Assembly: GCA_019802505.1 (NCBI GenBank)
Contig: JAFMOC010000072.1
Coordinates: forward strand, 1,881,001 to 1,945,000
Source: Corydoras sp. C115
Taxonomy: Eukaryota; Chordata; Actinopteri; Siluriformes; Callichthyidae
Reading direction: 5' to 3'
DNA length: 64,000 nt
A program made the translations under genes and the position numbers. The notes under the pieces are model-generated. The model saw only the letters and a list, made by a program, of their open reading frames with translations. It ran no database searches and was not told the DNA's origin. The first letter of the stretch is position 1, and each line of letters begins with the position of its first letter. Of this stretch, positions 21,875 through 32,556 are shown in pieces.

Positions 21875-22173
21875 TGGGTTGCATGGTGGCTTAGGGGTTA
21901 GAACGTTCACCTATCAGCGCTAGGGATTACCGGTTCGAATCCTAATCTGGGTGGAGTTTCCATGTTCTCCCCATGTCCGCGTGGGTTTCCTCCGGTTTCC
22001 TCCCACAGTCAAACATGAATCAAGGTCAACTGAATTCTCCCAATTGCCTCATATAGAGTGTTTGTGTGTGTGCCTGGGTGTATCTGCCCAATGCCCAAAA
22101 CGTTCTCCACTGGATGGGCATGGGGAACTCCTCTGTGACCCTAATAGAGGATAAAGCGGAAGATAATGGATGG
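21875..22173 (+). mobile_element. SINE-A copy of an inverted pair (left member)
   Basis: Plus copy with small deletions, bounded by ATAATACTATATA at 21862-21874 and 22174-22186. Confidence 0.92.
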
Positions 22174-22186
22174 ATAATACTATATA

Positions 22187-22532
22187 TTCATTCATTCATT
22201 ATCTCCCGCTTTATCCTATATTAGGGTCGCGGTGGGGTTCCCCATGCCCATCCAGGGGAGAACGTCTCGGGCGCTGGGCAGATAGACCCAGGACAGGGCG
22301 CCAATCCATTGCTGGGCACACACTCATTCACACAGACACACTCTATATGGGGCAATTTTGAGAATTCAATTGACTTGATCCATGTTTTTGAACTGTGGGA
22401 GGAAACTGGAGAACCCGGAAATCCACGCAGACACGGGGAGAACATGGAAACTCCACCCAGATGGGGATTCGAACCGGGAATCCCTAGCGCTGAGAGGCGA
22501 ACGTGCTAACCACTAAGCCACCGTGCTGCCCG
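22187..22532 (-). mobile_element. SINE-A copy of an inverted pair (right member)
   Basis: Minus copy whose left flank is the same ATAATACTATATA (22174-22186) and whose right flank is a third copy at 22533-22545. The two SINEs therefore sit tail to tail around a shared target site. Confidence 0.92.
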
Positions 22533-22545
22533 ATAATACTATATA

Positions 22546-22920
22546 ATCAAATATAATAATCAAAGTTTGTTGGCGTTCCACAAAATGTTATTTTAGGTTT
22601 AAGGATTTTAATTAAAAAAAAAAACTGAATGAATGCAGCAAACTGTAGAGCCATGTGGAACCAATAAATAAATACATTTTCAAATTTCAGACTCTGCTTT
22701 TTAACCTCTGTTTGTTCTTTCCTAACTATCTCTATTTTGTTTGTTTAGCTATTTTTTCTACTGTAGTGATGACACGTATAAGCGATAATAATATGTCCAG
22801 TTGATGCTACCTGGCAAATAATTGAGCTGTAATCTCTATACAGTTCTCATTAGTGCTTCTAGTGGAAAGCAATGGTACATAACTTGTTGACCGTTAATCC
22901 CTACCACTGTAGATAAATTG
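22546..22920. other. Unassigned intron sequence
   Basis: AT-rich, nothing recognised. Confidence 0.4.
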
Positions 22921-23155
22921 TGATCGATTTTGCCTACTGCGCTTACACACAGAGGAATTTATCCTCCACATTTAACTCATCCGTGCATTGACACACACAT
23001 ATACACACAAGAGTGATGTAAGCACACATGCCGGGGAGCAATTGGAGTTAGGTCCCAAGGGCACTTCAGCCATGGTACTTGGTGGGACCAAGAAGTGAAC
23101 CAGGGACCTTCAGGTGGAAGTCTGGTTACTTAACCACAAGTCTACAACTGCATTC
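22921..23155 (-). mobile_element. SINE-B copy
   Basis: SINE-B in minus orientation: GAGGAATTTATCCTCCACATT, GGGAGCAATTGGAGTTAGGT, AAGGGCACTTCAGCCATGG, GTGAACCAGGGACCTTCAGG and TAACCACAAG, the last being the reverse of its A-box end. A common teleost SINE layout from general knowledge. Other copies: 28672-28920, 35998-36200, 51955-52193. Confidence 0.7.
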
Positions 23156-23380
23156 TACACAATATAATGTGTGTAATGGTATAATAACATAACTCATTTC
23201 ATAGTGTATGGCCAAATAAAACCGGTATATTGAACATACAAACTAACATTCCACCCCAAAACTAGTGGCAAGTACTGCTTAAAAAGTCCTCAACATGGTT
23301 GGATACCAACTTGTAAATTTACCTACCTATGTTTGTAGGATTTTTTTTTTTGCACTATACCAATAACAATAAAATGTAAG
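23156..23380. other. Unassigned intron sequence
   Basis: Nothing recognised. Confidence 0.4.
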
Positions 23381-23382
23381 TA

Positions 23383-24122
23383 CCGTATTTTCCGGACTAT
23401 AAGGCGCACCTAAAAGCCTAAAATTTTCCCAGAAATCGGACGTGCGGAGTATGGAGTTCCAAAATCTATGAAAGTATTGTTGTGCGACCGGGTGGTTTTC
23501 GTGAAAAGCCAAGTGAAGAAAATGAATTCGGAGCTCGCCGTCATTCCGGGAGGATTAAATAAAGAACTCCGACTGCTGGACATTGGCGTAAACGTGGCGT
23601 TTAAAGTAAAGTCGCGGGCGGCGTGGGAGCGATGGATGATAGACGGCGAACACACGTTTACTAAAACTCTGGAAGCGGCGGCGGGTCGAGTTACGCCACC
23701 GTCTGTGAATGGATTGTGGATGCCTGGGCTGAGGTTTCTGCTGGAACCGTTGTCCGAGCTTTCATGAAAGCCGGCATCGTCGCCGAACGGTCGCCCTGGA
23801 GACGAGACGGACTCGGACATCGATGAGAGGGAACACCGGAGAGCTCGATAGTGAAACAGCTTTTTAATTCAGACACAGAAGACGAGGACGCTGATGGATT
23901 TGTGGGAGAAGAGAGATTAAAATAATGTGTGTTTTATCAAGTAGTAGAATAAACTTCAATTATAAATCAGCGTTTTGCATCCTTTACTTTTCTTGTAGAT
24001 CGTATGTTTTAGCGAGTGCCTTATAATACGCTGCCGTACAGAATAAGTACCGTACAGAAATAGAGTCCCTAATTCAGACTGCGCCTTATAGTACGGTGCG
24101 CCTTATGGTCCGGAAAATACGG
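23383..24122 (+). mobile_element. pogo/Tigger-like DNA transposon, internally deleted
   Basis: Terminal inverted repeats CCGTATTTTCCGGACTATAA (23383) and its complement ending at 24122, extended by GGCGCACC and GGTGCGCC, with TA duplications at 23381-23382 and 24123-24124. The element is 740 bp, much shorter than an autonomous copy. GC content inside is clearly higher than in the flanking intron. It could be mobilised only in trans. Confidence 0.9.
23468..23925 (+). pseudogene. pogo-type transposase C-terminal remnant
   Basis: Frame one opens with a block like MNSELAVIPGGL followed by a variant of the QPLDV motif (here RLLDIGVNVAFK), then RAAWERWMIDGEHTFTKT. This matches the C-terminal end of the pogo/Tigger DDE domain in general layout. 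A frame change near 23690 moves the reading to the acidic tail (SDTEDEDADGFVGEE) ending at 23922-23924. The N-terminal DNA-binding region and the first catalytic residues are absent. Confidence 0.85.
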
Positions 24123-24246
24123 TACATATTTGATCTCTAAAAAACTTAGTAGGTCAAAAAACCCACAGACCTAGGTACGTCATTTTACAGGTTGGTAACC
24201 AACATTATTTTCCTTTTTTTAAGAAATGAGTGAGGCCCAATAAATG

Positions 24247-24480
24247 GCCAACAAATGGGGCATGGTAGTTCTGTGATTATCCATGATGGGCTAGCAATCA
24301 AATGGTTGTGGGTTCCAAAGTAACCAATGTGGGTCCTTGAGCAAGAACCTTAACCCTCATTGCTCCAACAATGCTGTGGTTCTACCTGTGTTCTGACCCA
24401 AACTATTAAGTTGTGATACATGTAAGTCACTTTTTAGAAAAGCATCTGCTAAATGACCAAATGTAATGAAATGTAAATGA
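24247..24480 (+). mobile_element. SINE-C copy
   Basis: GGGGCATGGTAGTTCTGTG, GGTTGTGGGTTCCA (B-box-like), GGGTCCTTGAGCAAGAACC, CCTCATTGCTCC, ending AGCATCTGCTAAATGACCAA and ATGTAA repeats. The tail matches the L2-type LINE. Confidence 0.7.
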
Positions 24481-25404
24481 AAAATAATTTCTCTTGTTTG
24501 CAGTTATAAATTCGATACAAAGACAAACCGAACAGTTCTTTAATATTCTTTAATTAACCATTCTGGATGGTTGTGCTGTTTTCAGCTCATAGGCTATCAG
24601 GTGGCAGGGTTTGTATTATTGTGCTCTCATGTTCAGTGGTGTTCTGTTGCTTGGAATCAACTACAACGATTTATCTTTGCTTCCCAAAAGCCCTTTCATG
24701 TTGATAAATCACAGAGTGCTATAATACCCTGTGATCGATACAGCCCACAGCCTCAGCGCCGTGCAGAACCAAGACTGCGAAATATGGACATAATACCACA
24801 TGCAATGACAGTGCTGGACCTTGAGCTTGAGGAATACATTACAATGTACTAGAAGGATATTGACATTTAAAGGAACATGATAAAATACAAGCCTAGTGTT
24901 TTCTAATAAAATTTACATCATGTGAATGTTGTGTTATATTGAAAGGACGAGACAAACATTCATTTTAAATGACAGATATTGGTCAGGATGCCATGCTTAG
25001 AGAGCTCTGAGACACATGGCAATATATTGCGTCCGTACAGATGACTATATCTAGGATCAATATTTAACTGACACAGAGCATTTCACATGGGAAAAAATTC
25101 ATCATAAATAATTCTTATTTGTATGAGCTGGAGGATACGGGAAACAGCTGAGCCTCTAATACATACATCAGAGCTTGTCAGCATAAATATATTATACCAT
25201 AAGACTTGTTTAGCCATTATTAATATAATTCAGCACCTTATATAAATTAAAAAATAACCCACAGATCTGAAATCAATACCCTAAATCACATTTATTAAAA
25301 AGTAAAAACAAAAAGACTCAATATCTAACAACGTTAGTATGGTAGGACATAATATATCAGAATGTAATATACAAAAGTTCTGATACCTGGGACCTAGGGA
25401 TGTA
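24481..25404. other. Unassigned intron sequence
   Basis: No repeat or exon recognised in about 900 bp. A 93-codon plus-strand frame at 24571-24852 has no recognisable domain. Confidence 0.45.
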
Positions 25405-25600
25405 ACTAGGGTTGCCACCTGTCCCGTTAAATACAGAATTGTCCCGTATTTGGTAAATGAAGGTTGCGTCCCGTACTGAACGAATACGGTTCACGATTTG
25501 TACAGTATTTTTAATAAATATGTCTGTCACACACATCAACACTGAATCAACACTACAGTAAATGTACTAAAAATGGTCAAAAGTGGGTGTAAAAAAAAGT
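25405..25600 (+). mobile_element. Interspersed DNA-element end (same family as 1-128)
   Basis: Starts GGGTTGCCACCTGTCCCGTT, then CCCGTATTTGGTAAATGAAGG and CACACATCAACACTGAATCA, matching 1158-1335 and the complement of 1-128. Noncoding. Confidence 0.5.
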
Positions 25601-25601
25601 G

Positions 25602-25744
25602 GGATGGCACGGTGGCTTTGTGTTGAGAACATTCACCTCTTAGTGCTGGGGATTCAGGTTGAATCTCAATCTTTGTTTCCATGTTCTCCCTGTGTTCGGG
25701 TGGGTTTCCTCAGGGTTCTCCAGTTTCCTCCCACATTCCAAAAA
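25602..25744 (+). mobile_element. SINE-A 5' fragment
   Basis: Head and start of body (GGATGGCACGGTGGCTTTGT through TCCTCCCACATTCCAAAAA), then lost. Diverged. Confidence 0.75.
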
Positions 25745-25830
25745 TAACTGCTGTGGTGTATACTGTATATATATATATAAACATATACCACAACAGTTAT
25801 GCTTTTTCAGTTATATTATGTTCTTAATTT

Positions 25831-26118
25831 TTCATTCATTCATTCATTCATTATCTCCCGCTTTATCCTCTATTAGGGTCGCGGGGGGGTTCTCCATGCC
25901 CATCCAGGGGAGAACGTCTCGAGCGCTATATGGGGCAATTTTGAGAATTCAATTGACTTGATCCATGTTTTTGGACTGTGGGAGGAAACCGGAGAACCCG
26001 GAGGAAACCCACGCAGACACGGGGAGAACATGGAAACTCCACCCAGATGGGGATTCGAACCAGGAATCCCTAGCGCTGAGAGGAGAACATGCTAAACCAC
26101 TAAGCCACCGTGCTGCCC
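25831..26118 (-). mobile_element. SINE-A copy with a clean internal deletion
   Basis: About 110 bp are missing between GAACGTCTCGAGCGC and TATATGGGGCAATTT. Flanks GTTCTTAATT (25820-25829) and GTTCTTAGTT (26120-26129) are a slightly decayed target-site duplication. Confidence 0.9.
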
Positions 26119-26301
26119 TGTTCTTAGTTGAATTCGTTTATTTATTTATTTATTTTATTTATTGTTGCACACTCCACACTACCAGATTTTATTTAAGACT
26201 TAATTAGCTGCACTTTAATAAGCTTCAAATTTGACTAATTGCTTTCGTGATCAGCCGTTAATAAAGTCACGGCACAAAATAAACATCATCTCTGATGGTG
26301 C

Positions 26302-27246
26302 CGCGCTAAATAGGAGTCAGGTGATAATAGCCCAGAGGAGACGTAGTGGGGTAGTGAGGTATCCCTTATTTTTATATTTAAAAGGTGGCAACCCTAGATG
26401 TAACAGGCCATTTATTGTTCCAAACCGTTCATTATGGGGTGCATAGTTCGATACAAGCAGTCACACAGAGAACACAACGGTACATACATCTTATAGGAAC
26501 GTGCGAAGACCAAGAAACACATGGAAGAACTAAAATTAAGAGGCGAGTTGAGTTGTACTTTAGTTGTACACACTGCTCATCATGCCATGATAAGTGTAGC
26601 TAAGTTTAGAGGCGGAGTTAGGACGGCGAGTGGAACCGATCTGCCCGCTTCATTCAAAACAACTGTGTGGGAGGATTTTGGATGTCTGTGAATCACAGCA
26701 GCACTGGAGCAGCGTGGGTTGATCAAACAAGGCCGGATTGTCAGCAGTTGTTGAGGTATGTTTGTGGAAACATTTTGAAAGTGTATATTTGAAAGTGGCG
26801 GCACGGTGGCTTAGTGGTTTAGCACGTTCGCCTCTCAGCGCTAGGGATTCCCGGTTCGAATCCCCATCTGGGTGGAGGTTCCATGTTCTCCCTGTGTCCG
26901 CGTGGGTTTCCTCCGGGTTCTCCGGTTTCCTCCCACAGTCCAAAAACATGGATCAAGTCAATTGAATTCTCCAAATTGCCCCATATAGAGTCTGTCTGTG
27001 TGAGTGAGTGTGAGCCCAGCGATAGATTGGCGCCCTGTCCTGGGTCTATCTGCCCAGCGCCTGAAACGTTCTCCCCTGGATGGGCATGGGGAACCCAACC
27101 GCGACCCTAATAGAGGATAAAGCGGGAGATAATGGATGAATGAATGAATATTTGAAAGTGTGCATATTCTGCAGAATCATCCACATTTATCAATAACCAA
27201 AATTAATAAAAAACCCTGCAACCCAATTATTAATCTCCACAACTTT
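26302..27246. repeat. Duplicated block, copy 2, split by a later SINE
   Basis: Matches 19443-20013 from GCTAAATAGGAGTCAGG to CCCAATTATTAATCTCCAC. It carries an extra SINE-A at 26797-27148 that copy 1 lacks, so that insertion is younger than the duplication. Confidence 0.88.
26797..27148 (+). mobile_element. SINE-A copy inside the duplicated block
   Basis: Full-length, well preserved, with a perfect duplication TATTTGAAAGTG at 26785-26796 and 27149-27160. Confidence 0.95.
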
Positions 27247-27586
27247 CATTCATTATCTTACACTTTATCCTCTATTAGGGTCGTGGTGGGGTTCCCCATG
27301 CCCATCCAGGGGAGAACGTTTCGGGCGCTGGGCAGATACACCCAGGACAGGGAGCCAATCCATCGCTGGACACACACTCACTCACACACACACTCTATAT
27401 TGGGCAATTTTGGAGAACTCAAGTGACTTGATCCATGTTTTTGGACTGTGGGAGGAAACCGGAGAACCCGGAGGAAATCCACGCGGACACGGGGAGAACA
27501 TGGAAACTCCACCCAGATGTGGATTTGAACCGGGAATCCCTAGCGTTGAGAGGCGAACGTGCTAACCACTAAGCCACCGTGCCGCC
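27247..27586 (-). mobile_element. SINE-A copy shared by the duplicated block
   Basis: Minus copy at the position equivalent to 20014-20354. Its right flank TCTCCACTACGTTT echoes the left flank seen in copy 1 (TCTCCACTACTTT), so this copy keeps the original insertion site on both sides. Confidence 0.93.
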
Positions 27587-27878
27587 TTCTCCACTACGTT
27601 TAAACACTAATTTCATTAGACCTGTTTTTTTTTTTGTAACTTAATGTGGGCACATAATCCTCCGCTGCTGAGACAGGAAATCAGACAGGAATAAAATCCA
27701 TCACTGAAGCAATGTGCATGAACAGTAATCCCTCACATATCACAGGGGTTATGTTTTAGAGAGCTTGCGATGTAGCGGCATTATAATTAAGATGAGATAA
27801 GATACGATAATACTTTAGTTGTCCCACAATGTGGGAAATACACAAGAGGTTCATTATTAGTAATTAATTATTACTAGG
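27587..27878. other. Intron sequence with small repeat fragments
   Basis: CAGTAATCCCTCACATATC near 27720 and GATAAGATACGATAATACTTTA near 27797 resemble ends of DNA and LINE-type repeats. Neither can be assigned. Confidence 0.35.
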
Positions 27879-28230
27879 AGGGCGGCACGGTGGCTTAGTG
27901 GTTAGCACGTACACCTCTCAGCGCTAGGCTTTCCCGGTTCGAATACCAATCTGGGTGGAGTTTCCATGTTCTCCCCGTGTCCGCGTGGGTTTCCTCCGGG
28001 TTCTCCGGTTTCCTTCCACAGTCCAAAAACATGGATCAAGTCAATTGAGTTCTCCAAATTGCCCCATATAGAGTGTGTCTGTGTGAGTGAGTGTGTGCCC
28101 AGCGATGGATTGGCACCCTGTCCTGGGTGTATCTGCCCAGAGCCCGAAACGTTCTCCCCTGGATGGGCGTGGGGAACCCCACCGCGACCCTAATAGAGGA
28201 TAAAGCGGGTGATAATGAATGAATGAATGA
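27879..28230 (+). mobile_element. SINE-A copy, full length
   Basis: Perfect 12-bp target-site duplication ATTATTACTAGG at 27867-27878 and 28231-28242. Intact A box and B box. Confidence 0.96.
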
Positions 28231-28427
28231 ATTATTACTAGGTTATTGTATTATTTACACACAGGTTTCATAACACTTGGATAAACACTCGATATGTTAT
28301 CAGACACTTTGTAAATTCGTATTTTTTATTTATTTTTTTTTTTTTTACTTTTTTTAAACACTTTGTAAATTCTTAAACCGAATGAATTTAGCAAAATATA
28401 TAGTTCTATACATCTGTACATTCCATA

Positions 28428-28560
28428 GTCTATGCTTCATATGCTGTAGTGGAGGACCCTGGTTTAAAGCAATTAATAAAAGTACTCGAGAATAAAAACA
28501 TCTAATTCCTCTCTCACTGTACCGAATTCATACTGAACCGTGAGGTTCATGAATTTTGTG
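28428..28560 (-). mobile_element. hAT-like DNA transposon fragment
   Basis: Inverse of the 2336-2530 fragment: GTAGTGGAGGACCCTGG then TCATACTGAACCGTGAGG. Confidence 0.4.
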
Positions 28561-28671
28561 ATTGCTTCACCGCTTGTGGAGCCCTATTATCACTATCTTG
28601 GTAAAGCAGCCAACTGCCCACCATACAGCTTGATTTCGGGTGTGTCTTTGGTATCGCAACGATGTGAAAAT

Positions 28672-28920
28672 ACTGTGAGCTATTTTGCCTACAGTGATTG
28701 TGGACAGGAATTTGTCCACATTTGTCCACATGTCGTGAAACACACACATTTACACACTAAGTGAAGTGAGAACACGTGCCCGGAACGATTTGCAGCCCTG
28801 TGCCCTGTAGGTGTCTTGGTCAAGTGCACTTCAGCCATAGTACTTGGTAGGATTGGGAATGGAACCCAGGACTTTCAGGGCGCAAGACTGGTTCTTTAAC
28901 CACAAGCCTACGACTGGGAG
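28672..28920 (-). mobile_element. SINE-B copy
   Basis: CAGGAATTTGTCCACATTTG, AAGTGCACTTCAGCCATAG, GGAACCCAGGACTTTCAGG and TAACCACAAGCC identify a diverged minus SINE-B. Confidence 0.65.
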
Positions 28921-29610
28921 GTTTTATATCATATTCAAGGCAACAGAAATCTGCATATACTGTTTTGTTGAACACAGAAAAATCAATCCATTTCCTAAAT
29001 GTAATGCAAAGACCATTCCAAACTGTATCTAAACTGTATCTATTCTGTATCTAACCTTTACCTTCTTTACCTGGCATGTCAGTTCTCTAAGCAAAACAGC
29101 AACAAGCAGATCTTATGCGTACAAACTGCTTCAGACAAGTTTAGGTATAAAATGATTAAAAACAAAGCTACAGCCAAATCAGACAAAGCTACTTCAGAAG
29201 AAATGAGCAGACAAACCAGCAACTCTTTTCATGCTGCAGAGATCAATGCTTCGCCCCAGGCTGGCTGAGCTTCCAGCTGTGCAGTCAGGTTTGATTTATT
29301 ATTGGGTGCATCAATTTTTCCTTTGACTTCAGTGCAATTACAACCAATCTGAACTGTAAGGAAACCAAAAGAGTCGAGGAAGTGATTACAGATTAACTGG
29401 ATGCAAATCGGATGACTTTGGCCAAATCACTAAAGCTTCTGGTACATATGGGAACATTTGGGGAAGGACCTTTCCGTTTCCCTGTATAACTATGCTCTAG
29501 TGCAAGAAGCACAGTTTGGAGACTATGTTTGGAAGATCCTGATTGAGTTCCTCAACCCCATCAAACACATTTGAGACGCTCTCACTCTCTCTCTCTCTGT
29601 ATATATATAT
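28921..29610. other. Unassigned intron sequence
   Basis: No repeat or exon recognised until a short CT/TA microsatellite at 29580-29610. Confidence 0.45.
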
Positions 29611-29875
29611 AGTGGCTTAGTGGTTAGCACGTTCGCCTCTCATTGCTTGGGATTTCTGGTTCGAATCCCAATCTAGGTGGAGTTTCCATGTTCTCCCCGT
29701 GTCCGCGTGGGTTTCCTCCGGGTTTTCTGGTTTCCTCCCACAGTCCAAAAACATGGGTCTAGGTCAATTGAATTCTCCAAATTACCCCATATAGAGTGTG
29801 TTTGTGTGCATGAGTGTGTGCCCAGTGATAGATTGGTGCCCTGTCCTGGGTGTATCTGCCCAGCATCTGAAACGC
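29611..29875 (+). mobile_element. SINE-A copy, both ends trimmed
   Basis: Starts at AGTGGCTTAGTGG (head minus about 10 bp) and ends at CAGCATCTGAAACGC. Short TA repeats border both sides. Confidence 0.88.
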
Positions 29876-29890
29876 TATATATATATATAT

Positions 29891-30237
29891 TCATTCATTC
29901 ATTCATTCATTATCTTCCGCTTTATCCTCTATTAGGGTCGCGGTGGGGTTCCCCATGCCCATCCAGGGGAGAACGTCTCGGGTGCTTGACAGATAGACCC
30001 AGAATAGGGCGCCAATCCATCGCTGGGCAGACAATCACTCACACAGACACACTCTATATGGGGCAATTTTTGAGAATCCAATTGACTTGATCCATGTTTT
30101 TGGACTGTGGGAGGAAACCGGAGAACCCGGAGGAAACCCACGCAGACACGGGGAGAACATGGAAACTCCGGGGATTCGAACCGGGAATCCCAAGTGCTGA
30201 GAGGCGAACGTGCTAACCACTAAGCCACCGTGCTGCC
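29891..30237 (-). mobile_element. SINE-A copy, tail-to-tail with the previous one
   Basis: Minus copy with a short deletion of CACCCAGATG near 30168. Its head abuts the long TA repeat that starts at 30238. Confidence 0.92.
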
Positions 30238-30330
<93 letters not shown>

Positions 30331-30371
30331 TATATAAAGAGATATATATAAAGAGAGAGAGAGAGAGAGAG

Positions 30372-30448
<77 letters not shown>
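30238..30448. repeat. Compound (TA)n-(GA)n-(GATA)n microsatellite
   Basis: About 90 bp of TA, a short GA stretch and about 75 bp of GATA repeats. Confidence 0.97.
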
Positions 30449-30449
<1 letters not shown>

Positions 30450-30597
30450 GGGCAATTTAGAGCAGCCAGTTTACCTTGAATCCATGTTTTTTTGGACTGT
30501 GGGAGGAAACATGGAAACTCGGCTCAAATCGGGATTCGAACCTGGATCCCCAAGGTTGAGAGGCGAATGTGCTAAGCATTAAGCCACCGTGCCTCCC
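30449..30597 (-). mobile_element. SINE-A 5'-half fragment
   Basis: AGGGCAATTTAGAGCAGCC through GCCACCGTGCCTCCCC. This is a diverged subfamily: GAGCAGCCA replaces GAATTCAATTGA, also seen at 34428-34606 and 45699-46034. Confidence 0.78.
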
Positions 30598-31377
30598 CAG
30601 TTCCAGCCCAATATGAGTAATTACCTTATGTTTTGATGGGTACGTCCAAACTTTGGTACATTCATTCATATTTCATTGCAGCAAAGGCCATTAACACGGG
30701 TCGACTCAAATCCTTTCTGAGTGCCGCCTTTCCTCCGAGGCTTTTAGCAGCATGTCACTGCTCTGCTCAGGTTCTGCACTTCAAGTGAGTGTGCACTGAG
30801 TCAGAGCACGGCACACACCTAAAGGAAGCACAGCCAGGTGTAAACATGCTGCTGCTGTTAGCTTTAGACCTCAGGAATGTGGGTTATGTGCTGACATATC
30901 CTAATGCTACTCGAGCCCCAAGTTATTTTATACTCTGGCTTATGGAATTCATTTTTGAATAGGGAAAAAAAACAAACATAACTCCAAGGCAGGTACATGT
31001 GGTGCCTGTTAGCCCCGGTGCAGTTCAGGACCAGCTATTTAGTAAGTGTGCGTACAGTCACAAGGAGCGGAATTAAAATTCTGAAATGCTGGAACAGATT
31101 ATAGTATTAATTATTATAGAAAATGTAACAGTGAGGAGTCACTAAGGCCACGTTGTTATTAACACAGGCACGTATCTTTGTTTCTAAAAAAAAACTTTGA
31201 AAAAATTAACAGACTGCATATAGAGGAAAAAACTAACTGTACTGTACTGAACACTAACATATTTCTCAGTAACCAGTGGCAGACTGTCAGGGCCTTCGAG
31301 GCCTTCTCTAAAGGCCTAAAAATATCTGAATCACAGACTGATAATAATTATATTTATTATATATTCATTTCCGATGG
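30598..31377. other. Unassigned intron sequence
   Basis: No repeat or exon recognised; moderately GC-rich near 30690-30860. Confidence 0.45.
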
Positions 31378-31726
31378 GGCGGCATGATGGCTTAGTGATT
31401 AGCACGTTCTCCTCTCAGTACTAGGGGTTTGAATCCCCATTTGGGTGGAGTTTCCATGTTGTCCCCGTGTCCGCGTGGGTTTCCTCCGGGTTCTCCGGTT
31501 TCCTCCCACAGTCCAAAAACATGGATCAAGTCAATTGAATTCTCAAAATTGCCCCATATAGTGCGTGTCTGTGTGAGTGAGTGTGTGCCCAGCGATGGAT
31601 TGGCGCCCTGTCCTGGGAGTATCTGCCCAGCATTCGAAAAGTTCTCCCCTGGATGGGCATGGGGAACCCCCCCCCGCGACCCTAATATAGGATAAAGCGG
31701 AAGATAATGAATGAATGAATGAATGA
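31378..31726 (+). mobile_element. SINE-A copy, full length
   Basis: Perfect duplication ATTTCCGATGG at 31367-31377 and 31727-31737. Confidence 0.95.
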
Positions 31727-31737
31727 ATTTCCGATGG

Positions 31738-32282
31738 CCTGTCCGCTGCATTTCATAGCGTTTCCCCCAGTTACGCCGCTTCCAGACATGATTTTTTCTT
31801 ATTAAAACATATAGCCAAACACGTTACAGCATTATTTGTTGCCAGGGCCAAAGAATTCAAGAACAGAGAACATAGATCAGAGGCCCGAACAAAGTCCGGT
31901 CAGCCAGCTGGTCCTCAGACTCTCAGACCCTCAAAGCAGTTCTACCTCACAGAATAGCACGGTCCAGCAACCCCATCCAAATACCAACCTGCTCACTACT
32001 TACAGTATTTTCAACATCCAGTTTCACAGTAGACTAGAATGACTTTGTAAATAGAAAAAAAAGGGAGTATAAGCTATAACCGTATCTCACAAGCGTCAGA
32101 GATCCACAGCAGAGACGAATCCTGACCAACTACCATCTCAGTGACCACAGCGTGCAAAAAGTCCTGGACGCTGTGGTCAGTAAATTTTTATAAAAAATAA
32201 TTAGAGACAATTTTTCACACAAATTGAATCAGCTGATCCCAAATTATCAAACACTTTTATGAATTACAATTATGAATTACAC
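31738..32282. other. Unassigned intron sequence
   Basis: Higher GC than its surroundings and possibly part of an old retroelement, but no motif is diagnostic. Confidence 0.35.
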
Positions 32283-32556
32283 TGGGAGAATCATTAACAA
32301 TATTTAAAAGTAGATTAAAAACACATTTATTTAATCTTGCATTTAATTAACTCCTTGTAGATAAAGATGTAGATCTCAGGCTTGGCTGTGTTGGGGGGTA
32401 ATCTGTGATCAGTGTATGCTGGCATTTCAGCTCTTCACCCACCTCATCATTAATGGGGGGGTGTGGCGCTGAAATGATTCTGTTCCTGGGAGCCATCTCA
32501 ACTATGTAGAGTCTGCAGTATCTGCCTCTTTTAGTTCTGCTGCTCTAGTTATTTGT
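32283..32556 (+). mobile_element. CR1/L2-type LINE 3' end, first of a tandem pair
   Basis: Begins in the last codons of the reverse-transcriptase frame (TTAAAAACACATTTATTTAA) and runs through GATGTAGATCTCAGGCTTGGC and GTGTGGCGCTGAAATGAT. The same series occurs at 33360-33600. It ends abruptly where the next copy starts. Confidence 0.75.

Noticed and set aside
23468..23767. A 99-codon plus-strand frame as a host gene
   Set aside because: It lies within the inverted termini of a pogo-like element and reads as the C-terminal end of its transposase.
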